This document shows positions 43,157 to 51,222 of a stretch of 64,000 nucleotides of DNA, one piece after another. Position 1 is the first letter of the stretch, and the number at the start of each line of letters is the position of its first letter. Origin of the DNA: Bacteriovoracaceae bacterium. Its GTDB lineage: Bacteria; Bdellovibrionota; Bacteriovoracia; Bacteriovoracales; Bacteriovoracaceae. The position numbers and the translations under genes were made by a program. The stretch is from the NCBI GenBank assembly GCA_013141065.1, contig JABFRR010000008.1, positions 439,464 to 503,463 of the forward strand, read 5' to 3'. Below the pieces are notes generated by a model, which saw only the letters and a program-made list of their open reading frames with translations, made no database searches and was not told where the DNA came from.

Positions 43157-43369
43157 ATGGAAGAGAATCAGGGGTTTTCAGACAATTCAAAATGGATGAC
43201 TTCAGCAGAAGTAGCTAAGTTTCTAAGGAAGTCAGATGGGGCCATTAGAGTGATGGTTCACAGAAGGCAAATCAGGGCAAAAAAGTTTTGTAATCGTCTC
43301 TACTTTTGTCGAAAAGAGATTAGCCGCTTGTTAGTGAATGCTAAGTTTGTGGGTGAATTGACAAGATAG
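43157..43369 (+). CDS. excisionase-like helix-turn-helix protein
   Basis: This 70-residue protein has a winged helix-turn-helix of the Xis/MerR type: WMTSAEVAKFLRKSDGAIRVMVHRRQIRAKKFCNRLYFCRKEISRLL. Proteins of this size and fold next to a tyrosine integrase usually act as recombination-directionality factors. GGGAG precedes the ATG. It shares a duplicated upstream element with the integrase. Confidence 0.7.
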   Translation: MEENQGFSDNSKWMTSAEVAKFLRKSDGAIRVMVHRRQIRAKKFCNRLYFCRKEISRLLVNAKFVGELTR

Positions 43370-43435
43370 TTCGCCCTGTGAAGTTTTTTAAGCATGAATT
43401 GGAGATGGTCTCCATTCAATTTAGAGGAGTTAGTT

Positions 43436-44089
43436 ATGAAGAATGTAATGTCTTATGCAATTTTAAACATGGTTAAAGTAGAAGGTTTTATTAAGGAATT
43501 TTTTGGCAAGAACTTAACGAAGGTTGAACGTCAGTCTCAACACAAAAAAGATGTGGCATTAAAACCATTTCTAGATGAATTCGAGGTCGAAAACTTATTA
43601 AAAGAGGCGAAAAAAAGAGGCCATCAGTATTATCCTATTTGGGCAATCGCTCTGTCGACAGGTATAAGAAATTCAGAATTACAGGCTTTGAAATGGGAAG
43701 ATGTTGATATGGGCAAAGGCACCATCAACGTCGTCAGATATATGAATAAAAATAACAATAGATATGAAATGTTCCACACTGGTTGTAGTCGTAAGATTTC
43801 AATAACTCCGTTTGTTAGAGAAATACTGCTTGAACTAAGAAATTCTTCTACTTCTGAATTTGTCCTACCACGAATTAAGTCATGGGTGGCTGGTTATAAT
43901 TCACAAATATTTAAATTGTTTCTAAAAGAGATAGGGATAAAAGATGTTTCGGCTAATTCGCTCAGACAGTCTTGGGCCACTATGGAGTTAAAGAATAGCG
44001 TCCCATGTAATGAGGCAAAAAGATTGCTGGAGCTGCATCAAAAAGCGACAGCAAACACCTATAAAAAAAACCTCAACAGCATTAAGTAA
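43436..44089 (+). CDS. catalytically degenerate integrase-like protein
   Basis: This protein of about 217 residues matches the catalytic half of the neighbouring integrase (YPIWAIALSTGIRNSELQALKWEDVDM) but lacks most of the N-terminal arm-binding region. Box II reads ANSLRQSWATM instead of HALR, so the catalytic His is Asn, and LELHQKA replaces the usual GGW/GH. The box I Arg and a C-terminal Tyr (ANTYKK) remain. AGAGGAG precedes the ATG. It is probably a duplicated int that became a regulatory or DNA-binding partner. Confidence 0.65.
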   Translation: MKNVMSYAILNMVKVEGFIKEFFGKNLTKVERQSQHKKDVALKPFLDEFEVENLLKEAKKRGHQYYPIWAIALSTGIRNSELQALKWEDVDMGKGTINVVRYMNKNNNRYEMFHTGCSRKISITPFVREILLELRNSSTSEFVLPRIKSWVAGYNSQIFKLFLKEIGIKDVSANSLRQSWATMELKNSVPCNEAKRLLELHQKATANTYKKNLNSIK

Positions 44090-44111
44090 TCATCGCTATT
44101 GGCTTGTATTG

Positions 44112-44150
44112 TTTATGCCACTGAATTAAAAACTCAGTGGCATTTTTATT
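44112..44150 (+). terminator. intrinsic terminator after the integrase-like gene
   Basis: ATGCCACTGA (44115-44124) and TCAGTGGCAT (44134-44143) form a perfect 10-bp stem followed by TTTTATTTTT. Confidence 0.85.
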
Positions 44151-44167
44151 TTTATCTATACTTTAAT

Positions 44168-44211
44168 TCAGTGAAGTTTTTCCTTTCACATTTGTATTAT
44201 GAAATGGAGCT
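44168..44211 (+). promoter_or_regulatory. duplicated upstream element, copy 2 (integrase)
   Basis: TCAGTGAAGTTTTTCC (44168) and ATTATGAAATGGAGCT (44196) are near-identical to the element before the xis-like gene, with the same internal spacing. It lies about 70 bp before the integrase start. Confidence 0.6.
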
Positions 44212-44283
44212 ATGAAAAAGATATTTGATCTTTGCTAGATTCCATAACATTTTTTTGAAGCATTAAGCTTCGCAGGAGAATCT

Positions 44284-45393
44284 ATGTCAGTTAAATCTTA
44301 TCAATTTAAAGATGGAACAATCCGCTTCAAGATTTATGTTAATGTTCGCAGCAGTCGAAACCGCAAACACAGAATTCAAAAGTATCAAGAAGGATTTAAA
44401 ACAAAAAAGGAGGCCGAGGCTGAGGAGAGACGGATTCTTGAGGCTGCCAAAAGAGAAATGGGGCGACAGGATGGCAATGGTCTTTTATGGGCAGATGTGC
44501 TCCAAAATTATAAAACTACCATTGAGTCTGGAGTCTTTGGACATGGTACTGATACGGCTAATGACTATCTTTCAGGAGTAAAAACGTGGACAGGGCCATG
44601 GTTAAACAGGTTGGCAACCAGTATCGTGGTAGCTGATGGACAAGATTTAATTGATTTGATGGAGGAAGAAGAAAAGGCTCCTTCTTATCAGAACAAAATT
44701 AGAAAATCGGTTAATGCTATTTTTAAATGGGGCATTGAAAAAAGATTTATTATTAATAGCCCTGGCAGCCCGATGAAAGAGGTGAAGCTCAAGAAGGGAG
44801 AAAAAAGACCATCTCTTGCATTGACTGGTGATGAGTGCAAGCATTTATTAAGGATAGCAAAGGAGCGTAATGTTGAGTGGTATCCTGTTTGGTTCACAGC
44901 TCTCTATACTGGAATGCGTACAGGTGAATTAAAAGCACTGCGATGGGGTGATATTGATTTTGAAAAAAATATTATTAAAGTTGCGTATTCAATCAATTCT
45001 CGTAGTAAAAAAATAAAATCAACCAAAACAGGAGAATGGCGTACTGTTCCTGTTGCTCTAGCACTTCGTAATTTGCTATTAGAATTAAAAAACAACACAA
45101 CAGGTGAATTCGTTCTTCCTAGAATTCCAGACTGGATGAACAATAAGCAATCACTTTGCCTGAGGCGTTTTCTTGAAGCAATTGGAGTAAGGTCGGTAAA
45201 CTTTCACGCCCTAAGAGCGACATTTGCAACTCAGATGCTAGATAAAGGTGTACCTCAAACGAAAGTAATGGACATTGGTGGCTGGTCAGACATTAGAACA
45301 TTTAATATTTATATACGATTGTCAGGCATTACCGTCGCTGGTGCTACCGACTGTTTGGACTTTGATCAGGATTGCATTGATACACTTCTTTAA
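44284..45393 (+). CDS. int: tyrosine integrase of the element
   Basis: This 369-residue, full-length integrase has an N-terminal arm-binding-like domain (SYQFKDGTIRFKIYVNV…GFKTKKEAEAEE), a SAM-like core-binding region and a complete catalytic set: Arg in TGMRTGELKAL, Lys in STKTGEWRTVPV, His and Arg in NFHALRATFATQM, Trp in IGGWSDIRTF and Tyr in NIYIR. CAGGAG precedes the ATG. It is the likely enzyme for integration at tRNA-Ser. It lies about 5 kb from the right end, with cargo in between. Confidence 0.9.
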   Translation: MSVKSYQFKDGTIRFKIYVNVRSSRNRKHRIQKYQEGFKTKKEAEAEERRILEAAKREMGRQDGNGLLWADVLQNYKTTIESGVFGHGTDTANDYLSGVKTWTGPWLNRLATSIVVADGQDLIDLMEEEEKAPSYQNKIRKSVNAIFKWGIEKRFIINSPGSPMKEVKLKKGEKRPSLALTGDECKHLLRIAKERNVEWYPVWFTALYTGMRTGELKALRWGDIDFEKNIIKVAYSINSRSKKIKSTKTGEWRTVPVALALRNLLLELKNNTTGEFVLPRIPDWMNNKQSLCLRRFLEAIGVRSVNFHALRATFATQMLDKGVPQTKVMDIGGWSDIRTFNIYIRLSGITVAGATDCLDFDQDCIDTLL

Positions 45394-45409
45394 TTCACTA
45401 ATTTTATTA

Positions 45410-45460
45410 TTGCAGGAGATAATTATAAATGTGAACAATGTTTATAAATATCTCCTGCAA
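45410..45460. repeat. 11-bp inverted repeat after the integrase
   Basis: TTGCAGGAGAT (45410-45420) and ATCTCCTGCAA (45450-45460) enclose a partly self-complementary AT-rich loop. A further TCCTGCAA follows. There is no T run; it may be a terminator of another type or a protein site. Confidence 0.5.
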
Positions 45461-45597
45461 AATTCCTGCAACTAAAAAGAGCTTGAAAGTCTAGCTCTAC
45501 AATAATAGCTATGAAATTTTTACAAAAAACAGTGCGACGCTGGTTGGCATGTGATATAGAATACCGTCACGAAAATTGTATAAAAAGAGGGGCCACA

Positions 45598-45897
45598 ATG
45601 AATGTTAAAAACACCTTGCTTTCGGGCATAGTCGTAATTTCAAGTCAGATTAGTCAAGCAAGCCAAGTTGATATGATCCTTCCTCTTGGTGAACTTGAAA
45701 AACACGGTATTTCACCTACAGTGGTTCAAGAAGAATTTTATAATCTCTACCAAATTAATCTTAACTGGAATGAATACTTAAAAGTGAGTAAAGAAGATGA
45801 AGGCAAAAATATTCGCTTTGAAACGTACGACCATTTTAGCACTGTTGTCTCTATCGCTAGTGCTCATGGTGTTTTTAATAAAGACAGATCCTATTAA
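45598..45897 (+). CDS. small secreted protein, first gene of the YcaO cargo operon
   Basis: This 99-residue protein has a probable signal peptide (MNVKNTLLSGIVVISSQISQASQ) and a mature part of about 75 residues rich in Glu, Tyr and His (EEFYNLYQINLNWNEYLKVS). AGAGGGGCC precedes the ATG. Its last 101 bp overlap the start of the solute-binding-protein gene in another frame, implying tight translational coupling. I recognise no family. A peptide substrate or precursor for the YcaO-like protein, or a sensing partner, are both speculative. Confidence 0.45.
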   Translation: MNVKNTLLSGIVVISSQISQASQVDMILPLGELEKHGISPTVVQEEFYNLYQINLNWNEYLKVSKEDEGKNIRFETYDHFSTVVSIASAHGVFNKDRSY

Positions 45898-47332
45898 GCG
45901 TCAGAGCAATGCAGATAGTATGAAGACATTACGTTATATACTTGCATCTAATAAGACCCCAATTACTTTAGACTTATATGAGGCCGAAAGATATGAACCA
46001 GCGGTAGTTGTCCAGCAGCTTATTGGGAACTTAGTTTATTATTCAAACAATGGCCGATATGAGCCTAGAATTAGCGAAAGCTGGCGGCGGGTATCTTCTA
46101 CGCAGTGGGATTTTAAAATTAAGACTGGATTCACTTGTGAAAATGGTGAAGTAATAAATCCATTAAGTTTAAAAAATAGTCTCATCCGCTCTATCAAGGC
46201 AGCAGCTAAAAATGGTGGCGTACCAGTATTTAATAAACTCAAAGGTTTTAATGATCTCATTAGTAATAAAACGAGTGATTTTCAAGGTATTACAACTAAC
46301 GACTCTACTATTTCATTTCACTTTTCGGAACCAACACGCTCAGGGCCACTACAAATACTTTCTTTTGCACCCTTCGGATACATCTGCGAGGAGAATTTAA
46401 ATCCAGATTTAAGTTGGAAAGATAAATCAAAATTTATTTCATCTGGTGCCTATAAAGTAGAAAAAATTGAAATCGGTAAAGAATATGTTCTTGCTAAACG
46501 CAAAGAGTGGCCAGGGTTTGCACCAAGTTCTCCAGATAAGATTATTATTAGTCATATTCTTCCAAACAATGAAAATGAGGTACTAGCCAATACAATCATA
46601 GATTCACCAAAAGAAGAAAATTCAATCCCAACCAATTTAGCACACTATCCACTAGTCCCTGAATACCTTAGTGCTATTTTACTTGGTAATATTAAAAATG
46701 GATTTTTTTCGCATTTAGAAAATAGACAGGCACTTGATCAAGCGATCCAAGAAGTTAAAAAGAAAAACATTAACAAAAAATCAAATCTTGTTACAAGCTC
46801 ATTTTTTTATCCATCTCAACAAAGGACTAAGCCGCTCATTTCTCCAAAAAAAGTTAATGCCCCCATCAAGCCAATAGTTATAGAAGGAAAGGAACCCGAC
46901 TTAAATAATACAAAGCATGCAGCTTTCGAGATATTAGTTGCTGCTTTTGAATTGCTCCAGTGGAAATATAAATTAAACAACAATGAAAATTCGTGGAAGG
47001 ATGCTATTGATCCTAATTATGACATTCGTATCCGCAATCCATCTATTGGTAGCGGTGTTGAAGCATGGGGAATTGATGTGATATTTTTTTCTCCGATTGG
47101 TATAAATCTTCCCGATCCTTCTGGAAGAGTTAAAAAAATGCTTGTTGAATATGAACATGACAAATTAACAGATCAAGAACTTACTGATCAATTTAACACA
47201 GTTGTTGAAGAAGATGCGGCCATATTGCCTATTGGCCATTTTGGTGTTCAATGGTACATAAAAGGAATTAACGCCAAATCTATTAGTCCACTCATTAGTA
47301 TTATCAGATTTGACCAGGTAGAACTTGAATGA
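45797..47332 (+). CDS. family-5 extracellular solute-binding protein, membrane-anchored
   Basis: This 511-residue protein has an N-terminal anchor or signal (TTILALLSLSLVLMVFLI) and the SBP_bac_5 fold: TLRYILASNKTPITLDLYE, QQLIGNLVYYSNNGRYEPRISESW, and FISSGAYKVEKIEIGKEYVLAKR. Family-5 proteins bind oligopeptides or nickel and usually feed ABC permeases, but no permease or ATPase genes are nearby. It may therefore act as a ligand sensor rather than an importer. It overlaps the small secreted gene upstream and the YcaO-like gene downstream (4 bp). Confidence 0.7.
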   Translation: MKAKIFALKRTTILALLSLSLVLMVFLIKTDPIKRQSNADSMKTLRYILASNKTPITLDLYEAERYEPAVVVQQLIGNLVYYSNNGRYEPRISESWRRVSSTQWDFKIKTGFTCENGEVINPLSLKNSLIRSIKAAAKNGGVPVFNKLKGFNDLISNKTSDFQGITTNDSTISFHFSEPTRSGPLQILSFAPFGYICEENLNPDLSWKDKSKFISSGAYKVEKIEIGKEYVLAKRKEWPGFAPSSPDKIIISHILPNNENEVLANTIIDSPKEENSIPTNLAHYPLVPEYLSAILLGNIKNGFFSHLENRQALDQAIQEVKKKNINKKSNLVTSSFFYPSQQRTKPLISPKKVNAPIKPIVIEGKEPDLNNTKHAAFEILVAAFELLQWKYKLNNNENSWKDAIDPNYDIRIRNPSIGSGVEAWGIDVIFFSPIGINLPDPSGRVKKMLVEYEHDKLTDQELTDQFNTVVEEDAAILPIGHFGVQWYIKGINAKSISPLISIIRFDQVELE

Positions 47333-48198
47333 GTTCATTTGAAGAATGGCTTAATCAACAATTTAAAGAACGAGGCTTTAGAATTGAAGAGGCAACCTTG
47401 TTACCAGAAATAGGCCTTGATTATTGGCATTCAACTATTTTAGACAAGAACACTTTTCCTATTTCTGGAGGATTTGCTTCAAGTAGAACACAGGCAAGAA
47501 AAATTGCTATGTCTGAATTTCTAGAGAGAAAAGCATTTCACGAAATTTCATCTCAATCAGAAGATGAACGTAAAAGATGGGGTCTTAACATTATTCCTAC
47601 TGCCTGCGGTTTTGCGGCAGGTTTTGATAGAATCAATACTGTTCTTCGGGCATTATCAGAAGCCTGTGAACGTTGGGTTATGAGCAAGTGGATTGACGAA
47701 GGGCTTTATATTGAAGAAATTCCTGCAAGTGATATTGCTCTCGACCCTATTTCACAATTCTTTGCTAAGCAATTTGTCGAAGTAAAATACTATAAAAAAA
47801 ATGTTAGCGTATTTTTTCAAGGGAAATTTGTCCAAATTGAAGTGGCACAAACCATGGGGCTTACAGAGCATGGTATATTCCCAGGCTCATCGGCTCAATT
47901 AAACGATGGTTCAATATGGCAACATTCATTACTTGAGTCCTATAGACATTTACTAGCAGTTAAGAATAACACCGTTGGAAATGATAAGTTCCCAGCTAAT
48001 AAAGTAATATTTTTTTCCAAAAATAAAGAAATTGCTCTTTTGCAGATTGCGGGATCTTTGAAAAAAGAATGGCCAATGCCTGAAATAATACTTGAAAGAG
48101 TAGAATCAAAGCATCATGCAGAATGCTTTATTGCTAGGGTTGTTTTGAAGGGATGGAAATCTTGGGACCAAGGTCCTATTGAAAGGTTTTTATATTAG
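47329..48198 (+). CDS. short YcaO-domain protein
   Basis: This 289-residue protein has both ATP/Mg-binding helices of the YcaO fold: ISGGFASS…AMSEFLER (about 45-67) and TACGFAAG…RALSEACER (about 91-115). They match the SxG…E-x-x-ER and GxSAG…SE-x-x-ER pairs of E. coli YcaO. It is shorter than typical YcaO proteins (400-580) and lacks the proline-rich C-terminus of azoline-forming enzymes. YcaO enzymes activate peptide backbone amides with ATP in peptide or protein modification. No E1-like or dehydrogenase partner is nearby. Overlaps of 4 bp upstream and a 1-bp gap downstream show one operon. Confidence 0.65.
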   Translation: MSSFEEWLNQQFKERGFRIEEATLLPEIGLDYWHSTILDKNTFPISGGFASSRTQARKIAMSEFLERKAFHEISSQSEDERKRWGLNIIPTACGFAAGFDRINTVLRALSEACERWVMSKWIDEGLYIEEIPASDIALDPISQFFAKQFVEVKYYKKNVSVFFQGKFVQIEVAQTMGLTEHGIFPGSSAQLNDGSIWQHSLLESYRHLLAVKNNTVGNDKFPANKVIFFSKNKEIALLQIAGSLKKEWPMPEIILERVESKHHAECFIARVVLKGWKSWDQGPIERFLY

Positions 48199-48199
48199 T

Positions 48200-49366
48200 A
48201 TGAAATTAAAAAATATCAAACCAACCTATTTTGTTGCCGCTCTTTTAATAATGTTAAATTTTTCTTTCTTCAGATGGTCTAATAAACAATTTGAACATAA
48301 AACAGAAGACTCGATTCAATCGCTTCTTAGAAATGAATCTCTTATTGCTAATTCTTATGCTTTATCAAAATCAATATTAGACCTTGAAAAACTAGAAATA
48401 ATTAAATGTTCTGAGTTGATAGAAGATTTTTCGAGTGACACGTCAAAGTCGAGAGTTTTTTATTCAACACTTAACCAAAATTATTGTTATCAATTTAAAC
48501 CGTTTAAATTAATAAGTGAGTTTTCTTTTAATGCTCAGGCCATCAATGGATTAAATTATAAAATCGTCCTCCAGCTAAATATTCCATGGCAGTCAATTAT
48601 CCTAGAGCTGTTGATTGATATTTTGTTGATACTAGGGGCGTTTGTTTTAAGTAGATATATGCAGAAACAAGAGGAACTTGCTCTTGCTAGGGCCAAAGCT
48701 TCAGAAATAGAAAAGCAAATGCTACTTGATCAAACAAAACAAATTCGCCACGATGTAGCGTCACCGATTGCAGCGATGACATCGGTGCTCGACATGTTAA
48801 CAGATATTGACCCTGCTCTTAAGAATATATTCATGCTTTCAATTAAGAGGACTCAAGAGTTGTTTGATCAATTAAATTCAACAACGAATTCTGCTAAGAA
48901 GACTCCTTGCTTTGTGAATAAAATCTTACAAGAAATAGTAAATGAAAAAAGAATATCTTTTAAAGATAGTATCGTCTTAGATTTTTCAATTTCTGCTGAG
49001 AGCAATACCACTGTCCTTGCCAATGAAATGGAGTTTAAGAGATTGCTTTCAAATCTGTTGAATAACGCTTCTGAAGCCTGTGCAGGTAGACCTGTTAAGA
49101 AGGTTGAGGTGTTAGTTTCTTTGACTAACGGGATGGTTGAAATAAAAATAGCTGATTCTGGGAAAGGTATTCCTCAGCACTTAATTGATAAATTAGGAGG
49201 CAAGGGCATTAGCTTTGGCAAAGAAGGGCATCAAACTGCTGGTAGCGGATTGGGCCTTTATCATGCAATGACAGCAGTTAAATCCTGGGACGGCGATCTC
49301 ACTATTGCGAGCTTAGAAGGTCAAGGGACAACTATCACAATAAAAATTCCATTGATTGCAGGATGA
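48200..49366 (+). CDS. sensor histidine kinase (orphan)
   Basis: This 388-residue protein has a first membrane segment (residues 9-24), a ~115-residue periplasmic sensor, a second segment (about 142-160), then a DHp helix with QIRHDVASPIAAM (phospho-acceptor His). An HATPase domain follows with N box NLLNNASEAC, G1 IADSGKGIP and G2 GSGLGLYHA. No response regulator gene is adjacent. It starts 1 bp after the YcaO stop, so the kinase probably reads a signal linked to the solute-binding or YcaO proteins. Confidence 0.8.
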   Translation: MKLKNIKPTYFVAALLIMLNFSFFRWSNKQFEHKTEDSIQSLLRNESLIANSYALSKSILDLEKLEIIKCSELIEDFSSDTSKSRVFYSTLNQNYCYQFKPFKLISEFSFNAQAINGLNYKIVLQLNIPWQSIILELLIDILLILGAFVLSRYMQKQEELALARAKASEIEKQMLLDQTKQIRHDVASPIAAMTSVLDMLTDIDPALKNIFMLSIKRTQELFDQLNSTTNSAKKTPCFVNKILQEIVNEKRISFKDSIVLDFSISAESNTTVLANEMEFKRLLSNLLNNASEACAGRPVKKVEVLVSLTNGMVEIKIADSGKGIPQHLIDKLGGKGISFGKEGHQTAGSGLGLYHAMTAVKSWDGDLTIASLEGQGTTITIKIPLIAG

Positions 49367-49542
49367 TTATTTTAAAAGGATTTAGAATCAGAGATGTTAA
49401 TAAACCCATAAAATATTTGTGCTCTTGTTTCACTTTTGAAAAAATTGGCAATTTATCAAACGAATGAAGAGCAATATGTAGAAAAGAAGGATATTAAGAA
49501 AAAATTATAAAGGCCGATTGGTAATTTAGACTTAAGGAATAT

Positions 49543-50385
49543 ATGGCTAGTATTAAACTTTTTGAACAAAAACAAGTTAGATCACAGTGGATTGAAAAAG
49601 AAGGAAAATGGTATTTTTCGGTTGTCGATGTCATTGCTGTTTTGACTGATAGCGAGAAGCCAAGAGATTACTGGTATCGCATTAAAGAACGTGAAAAGAT
49701 ATCAGGAATTGAACTGTCGACAATTTGTCGACAGTTCAAATTAGAGGCACCTGATGGGAAATTGCGTGAAACCGACTGTGCTTCCACGGAAGGTATTTTG
49801 AGAATTATTCAATCAATCCCCTCTCCTAAGGCAGAACCATTCAAAAGATGGTTGGCCCAAGTGGGAAGTGAGCGATTAGATGAAATAGAAAACCCAGAAA
49901 TAGCGGCTAAAAGAATGAGGGAAATCTATAAGGCCAAAGGCTATAGTGATGAGTGGATTGAAAAACGTGTTCGAGGCATTGCTGTTAGAGATGAACTTAC
50001 CAATGAGTGGAAAAAGCGAGGAGTTAAGGAACAAGCGGAATATTCGATTTTGACCGCCGAGATAAGTAAGGCTACCTTTGGTATGACTCCATCAGAGTAT
50101 AAGAACTTTAAAGAGCTTGAAAGGCCTACTGACAACCTCCGTGACCACATGACAGACTTAGAGCTGATCTTTACCATGCTGGGAGAAGCCTCGACGACAG
50201 AGATAGCAAAGAATAAAGATGCCCAAGGTTTTGTACAAAATAAGAAAGCCGCCAAAGAAGGTGGAGAGATCGCTGGAAACGCAAGAAAAGAACTAGAGAC
50301 AAAGTCAGGAAAAAGAGTTGCGACTAAAGAAAACTATAAAGTGATTACTGAATCAGAAAAAAAGAAGCTACTAAAGAAGAAATAA
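49543..50385 (+). CDS. Bro-N antirepressor/DinD-like protein
   Basis: This 280-residue protein has the N-terminal Bro-N fold (QVRSQWIEKEGKWYFSVVDVIAVLT, DYWYRIKERE) and the conserved ETDCASTEGILRIIQSIPSPKAEPFKRWLAQVG. The C-terminus (NKDAQGFVQNKKAAKEGGEIAGNARKELE) matches the DinD/phage antirepressor-like group. Such proteins respond to DNA damage or counter repressors. As the last gene before the right attachment site it may act in excision control. A 27-bp palindrome lies within its coding sequence. Confidence 0.75.
   Translation: MASIKLFEQKQVRSQWIEKEGKWYFSVVDVIAVLTDSEKPRDYWYRIKEREKISGIELSTICRQFKLEAPDGKLRETDCASTEGILRIIQSIPSPKAEPFKRWLAQVGSERLDEIENPEIAAKRMREIYKAKGYSDEWIEKRVRGIAVRDELTNEWKKRGVKEQAEYSILTAEISKATFGMTPSEYKNFKELERPTDNLRDHMTDLELIFTMLGEASTTEIAKNKDAQGFVQNKKAAKEGGEIAGNARKELETKSGKRVATKENYKVITESEKKKLLKKK
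49711..49737. repeat. 27-bp palindrome inside the antirepressor gene
   Basis: GAACTGTCGACAA (49711-49723) and TTGTCGACAGTTC (49725-49737) are perfect 13-bp arms with one base between. It encodes a conserved protein stretch, so constraint on the protein may partly explain it. Confidence 0.75.
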
Positions 50386-50411
50386 GCTGTGCTTGGTAAG
50401 TGCTTGGTTTG
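50386..50411 (+). promoter_or_regulatory. right-end putative integrase arm sites
   Basis: GCTGTGCTTGGT (50386-50397) is an exact copy of the left-end 12-mer, followed at once by AAGTGCTTGGTTT. They lie about 60 bp inside the right core. Confidence 0.6.
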
Positions 50412-50459
50412 GGAGAAAAATGCTATATTCCTCAATGGAAATTTTTTGGAAAAATGTAT

Positions 50460-50470
50460 TCCGCCATTTT
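50460..50470 (+). repeat. right attachment core (attR)
   Basis: TCCGCCATTTT is identical to the tRNA-Ser 3' end at 22422-22432. It lies just outside the stop of the flanking minus-strand cytochrome gene. Confidence 0.65.
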
Positions 50471-50472
50471 TC

Positions 50473-51222
50473 TTAAAATCCTTTGAGGAAATCTCGCAAT
50501 TGTTTTTTTTCATTCAAAGACAAACTAAATCCTTTAGGTGGCATGTGTCCCTTTTCAACCATGGACTGAATTGTACCTGATTGTTGCCGAACGAGTTCAC
50601 CTCTAGCAAAAAATCCGTTTTCTTTGTGGCAGTAGTTGCAAGTTTTAATGTTTAAACGTTCAAGGTCCCAAGGCTGACTATAACGAAACGGTGGATAAAT
50701 TATCAAATCGGTTTTTAAATGATCTTCATTAAACTTGATTCTTCCATAAGTTTTTATTCTTAAATTTAAGAGTTGAACTTGAAGCTTTTTAGAAATACTA
50801 AGAGGAGCTTTTGTGCTGAGATAAACAGGGCGAATTGCTCTTGGGCCATTTGAGTGACAAGTAAAACAACTCGCTCTAAAAGAAACTTGATTTTTAATAA
50901 GAGAATTATTCCATTCTAGTGGGCCAGGCTTAAGCTGATAATATTTTGCTGTCATTGGTTTTTTGGTTTTATCGATGACAATGGCAATACGCTCCCATTG
51001 TTCTTTGTGGGGATATCTCCCTACTTGACTTTGATTCATCATCCAGACATCTTGATTTTTTGAAGGTATCCATTTTATTTGATTATAAACTGATTTCAAG
51101 TGCATATTTTTTGATTCTTCAGATTCAATAAGCACGATTTCTTGAGACAAGTTTAATAAAAAATAAGAACCCCCTAAAATTAAGAGGGCTCCAGAAATAA
51201 TTATTAGTTTGTAATTTTGCAT
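50473..51222 (-). CDS. dihaem cytochrome c-like protein
   Basis: This 249-residue protein has an N-terminal signal or anchor (LIIISGALLILGGSYFLLNL) and two haem c motifs, CFTCH (in FRASCFTCHSNGPRAIRP) and CNYCH (in KTCNYCHKENGFFARG). A Met in GHMPPKGF could be an axial ligand. It is a periplasmic electron carrier of unknown pathway. It overlaps the upstream secreted-protein gene by 19 bp. Its 3' end abuts the right attachment core. Confidence 0.75.
   Translation of the reverse strand: MQNYKLIIISGALLILGGSYFLLNLSQEIVLIESEESKNMHLKSVYNQIKWIPSKNQDVWMMNQSQVGRYPHKEQWERIAIVIDKTKKPMTAKYYQLKPGPLEWNNSLIKNQVSFRASCFTCHSNGPRAIRPVYLSTKAPLSISKKLQVQLLNLRIKTYGRIKFNEDHLKTDLIIYPPFRYSQPWDLERLNIKTCNYCHKENGFFARGELVRQQSGTIQSMVEKGHMPPKGFSLSLNEKKQLRDFLKGF

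Larger units (their letters stand above)
22422..50470. mobile_element. 28-kb integrative element in tRNA-Ser
   Basis: The 3' end of tRNA-Ser (TCCGCCATTTT, 22422-22432) is repeated exactly at 50460-50470. Just inside each end lie copies of GTGCTTGG, including the exact 12-mer GCTGTGCTTGGT at 22571 and 50386, as expected for integrase arm sites. Inside are an intact tyrosine integrase, an excisionase-like gene, a probable replication gene, an antirepressor-like gene and cargo. No conjugation or virion genes are recognised, so it is either a mobilisable or satellite-like element or uses unfamiliar transfer genes. Confidence 0.75.

Noticed and set aside
45410..45460. Inverted repeat after int considered as a nearer right attachment site
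   Set aside because: It has no match to the tRNA-Ser 3' end, whereas 50460-50470 matches exactly and has arm-type repeats beside it.
45797..45897. The 101-bp overlap as evidence that one of the two genes is false
   Set aside because: Both proteins have convincing N-terminal signals and ribosome-binding sites; a long coupled overlap is the simpler reading, though a later start for the second gene remains possible.
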